A stretch of DNA of 24,888 nt, taken from CAYJPV01 sp964396055. GTDB taxonomy: Bacteria; Acidobacteriota; Vicinamibacteria; Vicinamibacterales; JAKQTR01. The translations under genes were made by a program, and so were the position numbers. Under the pieces are notes generated by a model that saw only the letters and a program-made list of their open reading frames with translations, was not told where the DNA came from and searched no databases. How positions within the stretch are numbered: position 1 is the first letter of the stretch; each line of letters opens with the position of its first letter. The stretch covers positions 1 to 24,888 of the forward strand of contig CAYNDV010000063.1 of NCBI GenBank assembly GCA_964396055.1. The letters run 5' to 3'. Shown here piece by piece: positions 22,884 to 24,888 of this stretch.

Positions 22884-23315
22884 ATGGCGGAGCCACCAGT
22901 TGAAGCAGTGGTGAAGGAGATCGTGCAGGAGATTGTCGACCACTGCCACGGTTCGGTGACGGATGCTGCGGAGACGTTCTGGACTGACAGATACACCCGG
23001 ACAGTCAGTGCTGCGCGCAAGAAGTACGGCGGCCAGTTGGACTGGGAACGGGATCGTGCGGATGTCCTGAAGCGGGCGCGGAAGGTCGGCCGGGAAGCCC
23101 GGGTCTGGGCAAACGTCCGAGCCGTTGATATCGGACACGCCTACCTGGCCAGCTGGCGGGTCGAGAAGAAGTGCCAGGAGGATCAGGGTCACTATCACAT
23201 GCTGTGGCGATACTGCGAAGGTCCCATGCTGGGCGACCCGGACCTGAGCAGGGTGAAGGTCGTGAAGTCGAAGAAGAAGGCGCTGCAGACCAGCACCCCC
23301 GTGCGTCGCCGTTGA
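22884..23315 (+). CDS. Small cysteine-containing protein of unknown function
   Basis: Predicted 143-aa protein, not recognised. ATG 22884 is chosen over GTG 22851 because AGGAGG (22873-22878) lies five bases before it. No signal peptide or membrane segment is seen, so it is probably cytoplasmic. It looks mainly helical and charged (VEAVVKEIVQEIVDHCHG near the start, DVLKRARKVGREARVWANVR in the middle). It has three cysteines (in DHCHG, KKCQE and RYCEG) and several nearby histidines (HCH, GHYHM), which might bind metal. The C-terminus is a basic tail with KSKKKALQTSTPVRRR. It starts 42 bases after the kinase with no hairpin between, so it is probably in the same transcript. The tail threonines could be kinase targets, but that is a guess. 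Confidence 0.75.
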   Translation: MAEPPVEAVVKEIVQEIVDHCHGSVTDAAETFWTDRYTRTVSAARKKYGGQLDWERDRADVLKRARKVGREARVWANVRAVDIGHAYLASWRVEKKCQEDQGHYHMLWRYCEGPMLGDPDLSRVKVVKSKKKALQTSTPVRRR

Positions 23316-23351
23316 GCGCGGCCGACCCGCGACCGGCGGGGATGACGACGC

Positions 23352-23373
23352 CCCTGTCGCGTTGGAGACAGGG
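23352..23373 (+). terminator. Hairpin after the 143-aa gene
   Basis: CCCTGTC (23352-23358) and GACAGGG (23367-23373) form a perfect 7-bp stem with an eight-base loop, 36 bases after the stop at 23315. It has no T-tract. Probable end of the kinase/143-aa transcript. Confidence 0.4.
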
Positions 23374-23402
23374 CTTACGCACGGGCGCCCCGCAGTGCGA
23401 TG

Positions 23403-23438
23403 ATGTCCTCCAGGGATTCCTCAACCCCTGGAGGACAT
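23403..23438 (+). promoter_or_regulatory. Perfect 13-bp inverted repeat sequestering the ribosome binding site
   Basis: ATGTCCTCCAGGG (23403-23415) and CCCTGGAGGACAT (23426-23438) are exact reverse complements with a ten-base loop (23416-23425). The right arm contains the ribosome binding site GGAGG (23430-23434) and ends on the base before the start codon at 23439; the left arm holds the matching anti-SD CCTCC. In RNA this stem would hide the site. In DNA the same symmetry would suit a dimeric repressor. Either way it should control the amidohydrolase gene. Confidence 0.7.
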
Positions 23439-24746
23439 ATGCGTGACGCGACTCGACGCGCCGCCGGGACGGTGCTCACCGTGGCGGCCGTCTGCGGGCT
23501 CACTTTCGTTGCCGGAGGTGTGCCGCAGGCACCGTCAGCGGCCCAGGCGTCGGTGCAGGCACCGCCCCAGGCGCCTGTGCCTGCCGCCGGACCCGCTCAG
23601 GCGCCCATGGCGCGCCAGCGCGGCGCCTCACTCCCGTCGGCCGCCGTGAAACCCGGGGAGCCCTGCCCGCCAGGCATGACCGAAGTGCGCCCGGGCCGCT
23701 GCATGGCCCCCGAGTTCCCGCCGCCCTCCATCCTCGACTACCGCCCGCGCAGCACCCTGGTCACCCCCGCGCACCTGGTGCCGAGGGCGAAGTACCCCGT
23801 CGTCGACATCCACAGCCACACGGGTCCCACCACCGACACCATCGAGCGCCTCATCGGCGAGATGGATGCCAACGGCCTGCAGGTGCTGGTGAACCTGAGC
23901 GGCGGCGCCGATCCCCTGCAGGTGAAGCAGAAGGTGGACTTCATCCGGGCCAGCCCCTACCCGGACCGCTTCCGCGTCTTCGCCAACGTCAACTGGGACG
24001 GCGCCGGCGGGCCCGGCTGGGCCGAAAGGGCCGTGGCCGACCTCGAGGCGGCCGTGAAGAACGGCGCCATCGGCCTGAAGATCGCCAAGAACCTCGGCCT
24101 GCGGGCCCGCAAGGCCGACGGGTCGCGCCTGAAGGTGGACGATCCCGTGCTGAAGCCCGTCTGGGACCTCTGCGCGCGGCTGGACATCCCCGTGATCATC
24201 CACACCGCCGAGCCCCAGGAGTTCTTCTCGCCCCTCGACTACCACAACGAACGCTGGCTCGAGCTGGCGCTGTTCGCCGACCGACGCAACTACATGCCGG
24301 GTTCGCCGACCTTCGAGGAACTGCAGGGCGAACGCGACCGGATGTTTGCCGCCAACCCGAAGACGCGGTACATCGGCGCGCACTTCGCCTACTACGGCAC
24401 CGACCTCCAGCGGGCCGGCGCCCTGCTCGACCGCCTCCCGAATGTCGTCCTCGAGGTGGCCGCGGTGCTGTACGACTTCGGCCGGCAGCCCCGCGCGGCG
24501 CGGGCGTTCTTCCTCAAGTACCAGGACCGGATCCTGTTCGGGAAGGACGCCTACCAGCCCGACGAGTACCCGTACTACTGGCGCGTCTTCGAGACCGCCG
24601 ACGAGTACTTCGACTACTACCGGGACTACCACGCGTTCTGGAAACTCTACGGCATGGACCTGCCCGACGAGGTGCTGAAGAAGCTCTACTACAAGAACGC
24701 CCTGCGCGTGGCGCCGGGGCTGCCGCGGGCCGGCTTCCCCCAGTAG
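23439..24746 (+). CDS. Exported amidohydrolase (amidohydrolase-2 / ACMSD-like family)
   Basis: Predicted 435-aa metal-dependent hydrolase or decarboxylase exported from the cytoplasm. ATG 23439 is preferred because GGAGG (23430-23434) precedes it by four bases and it starts a signal peptide (MRDATRRAAG, then TVLTVAAVCGLTFVAGG). An in-frame ATG at 23400 would add 13 residues. Residues about 29-65 are an Ala/Pro/Gln-rich linker; C76 and C88 (EPCPPGM...RPGRCMAP) may pair. The catalytic barrel runs from about 118 to 425. Likely metal and catalytic residues are H125 and H127 (DIHSHTG), K214 (GLKIAKN), H255 (IIHTAEP), H315 (GAHFAYYG) and D370 (LFGKDAY); these are assigned by analogy with amidohydrolase-2 members such as ACMSD. 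Substrate is unknown. A hairpin follows directly, so it is probably a single-gene transcript. Confidence 0.93.
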   Translation: MRDATRRAAGTVLTVAAVCGLTFVAGGVPQAPSAAQASVQAPPQAPVPAAGPAQAPMARQRGASLPSAAVKPGEPCPPGMTEVRPGRCMAPEFPPPSILDYRPRSTLVTPAHLVPRAKYPVVDIHSHTGPTTDTIERLIGEMDANGLQVLVNLSGGADPLQVKQKVDFIRASPYPDRFRVFANVNWDGAGGPGWAERAVADLEAAVKNGAIGLKIAKNLGLRARKADGSRLKVDDPVLKPVWDLCARLDIPVIIHTAEPQEFFSPLDYHNERWLELALFADRRNYMPGSPTFEELQGERDRMFAANPKTRYIGAHFAYYGTDLQRAGALLDRLPNVVLEVAAVLYDFGRQPRAARAFFLKYQDRILFGKDAYQPDEYPYYWRVFETADEYFDYYRDYHAFWKLYGMDLPDEVLKKLYYKNALRVAPGLPRAGFPQ

Positions 24747-24747
24747 T

Positions 24748-24765
24748 GCGGGGCTTCCGCCCCGC
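24748..24765 (+). terminator. GC hairpin after the amidohydrolase gene
   Basis: GCGGGGC (24748-24754) and GCCCCGC (24759-24765) form a perfect 7-bp stem with a TTCC loop, starting two bases after the stop codon. It lacks a T-tract. Probable terminator. Confidence 0.5.
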
Positions 24766-24807
24766 CCGACGGGGCCGATGCGGCGCTGCCGCGTCCCCGT
24801 CCTCGGG

Positions 24808-24813
24808 TATCAT
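24808..24813 (+). promoter_or_regulatory. Candidate -10 element of the gene at the window end
   Basis: TATCAT in the context CGGGTATCATGG is close to the -10 consensus and lies 47 bases before the ATG at 24861. The same GGGTATCAT word occurs at 9152-9160, and GGGTAGAAT at 20094-20102. No clear -35 is seen. Confidence 0.35.
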
Positions 24814-24860
24814 GGAGGCCTCCGTTCGCGCACTGAGACAGGTCCTCTGAGGAGCCCGGG

Positions 24861-24888
24861 ATGCCGCACCGTTTTACGCTCGGCGTCG
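24861..24888 (+). CDS. 5' end of a gene cut by the window edge
   Basis: ATG 24861 is preceded by AGGAG (24850-24854) with six bases between, and by a -10-like TATCAT. The visible codons read MPHRFTLGV and stay open to the window end. Too short to identify. Confidence 0.5.

Overview
The window is about 25 kb of very GC-rich bacterial DNA. All convincing genes lie on the + strand. The combination of two giant exported repeat proteins (2405 and 3279 aa), an ECF-type sigma factor, a 7TM-like/GAF sensor fused to a Ser/Thr kinase, BACON and divergent InlB-type domains, and an exported amidohydrolase fits an Acidobacteriota genome, perhaps Vicinamibacteria or relatives. That placement rests on gene style only; no rRNA or marker gene is present to test it. 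I see no CRISPR array, tRNA, insertion sequence or phage gene.

Layout. 110-961: exported protein of 283 aa with one carboxypeptidase-regulatory-like domain. 1187-1594: bacteriohemerythrin with all seven iron ligands. 1771-1812: cluster of TGACG half-sites with a 16-bp perfect palindrome in front of the first giant gene. 1889-9106: first giant gene, made of thirteen beta-sandwich repeats (twelve with a Cys pair), one putative Ig domain, five IPT/TIG domains and three CARDB domains. 9138-9176: nested inverted repeat between this gene and the sigma factor (9209-9844). 10128-19967: second giant gene, with three seven-motif propeller regions (one PD40, two FG-GAP), about ten divergent InlB-type repeats, a duplicated adhesin-like domain flanking a DUF11 domain, a cohesin-like/dockerin-like/cohesin-like unit, one Fn3-like domain and three BACON domains. 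19986-20028: strong hairpin. 20124-22841: membrane sensor kinase. 22884-23315: small cysteine-containing protein of unknown function, probably co-transcribed with the kinase. 23403-23438: perfect 13-bp inverted repeat that buries the ribosome binding site of the next gene. 23439-24746: exported amidohydrolase. A new gene begins at 24861 and runs off the window.

How it may work together (inference). The two giant proteins have signal peptides and only binding or assembly domains, so they are probably secreted or surface-displayed adhesins or scaffolds. The sigma factor sits between them and is the natural candidate for controlling one or both. The kinase downstream carries a membrane and GAF sensor module. 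Most genes are followed by GC-rich hairpins without a T-tract, so most units look transcribed separately; the kinase and the 143-aa gene are the exception.
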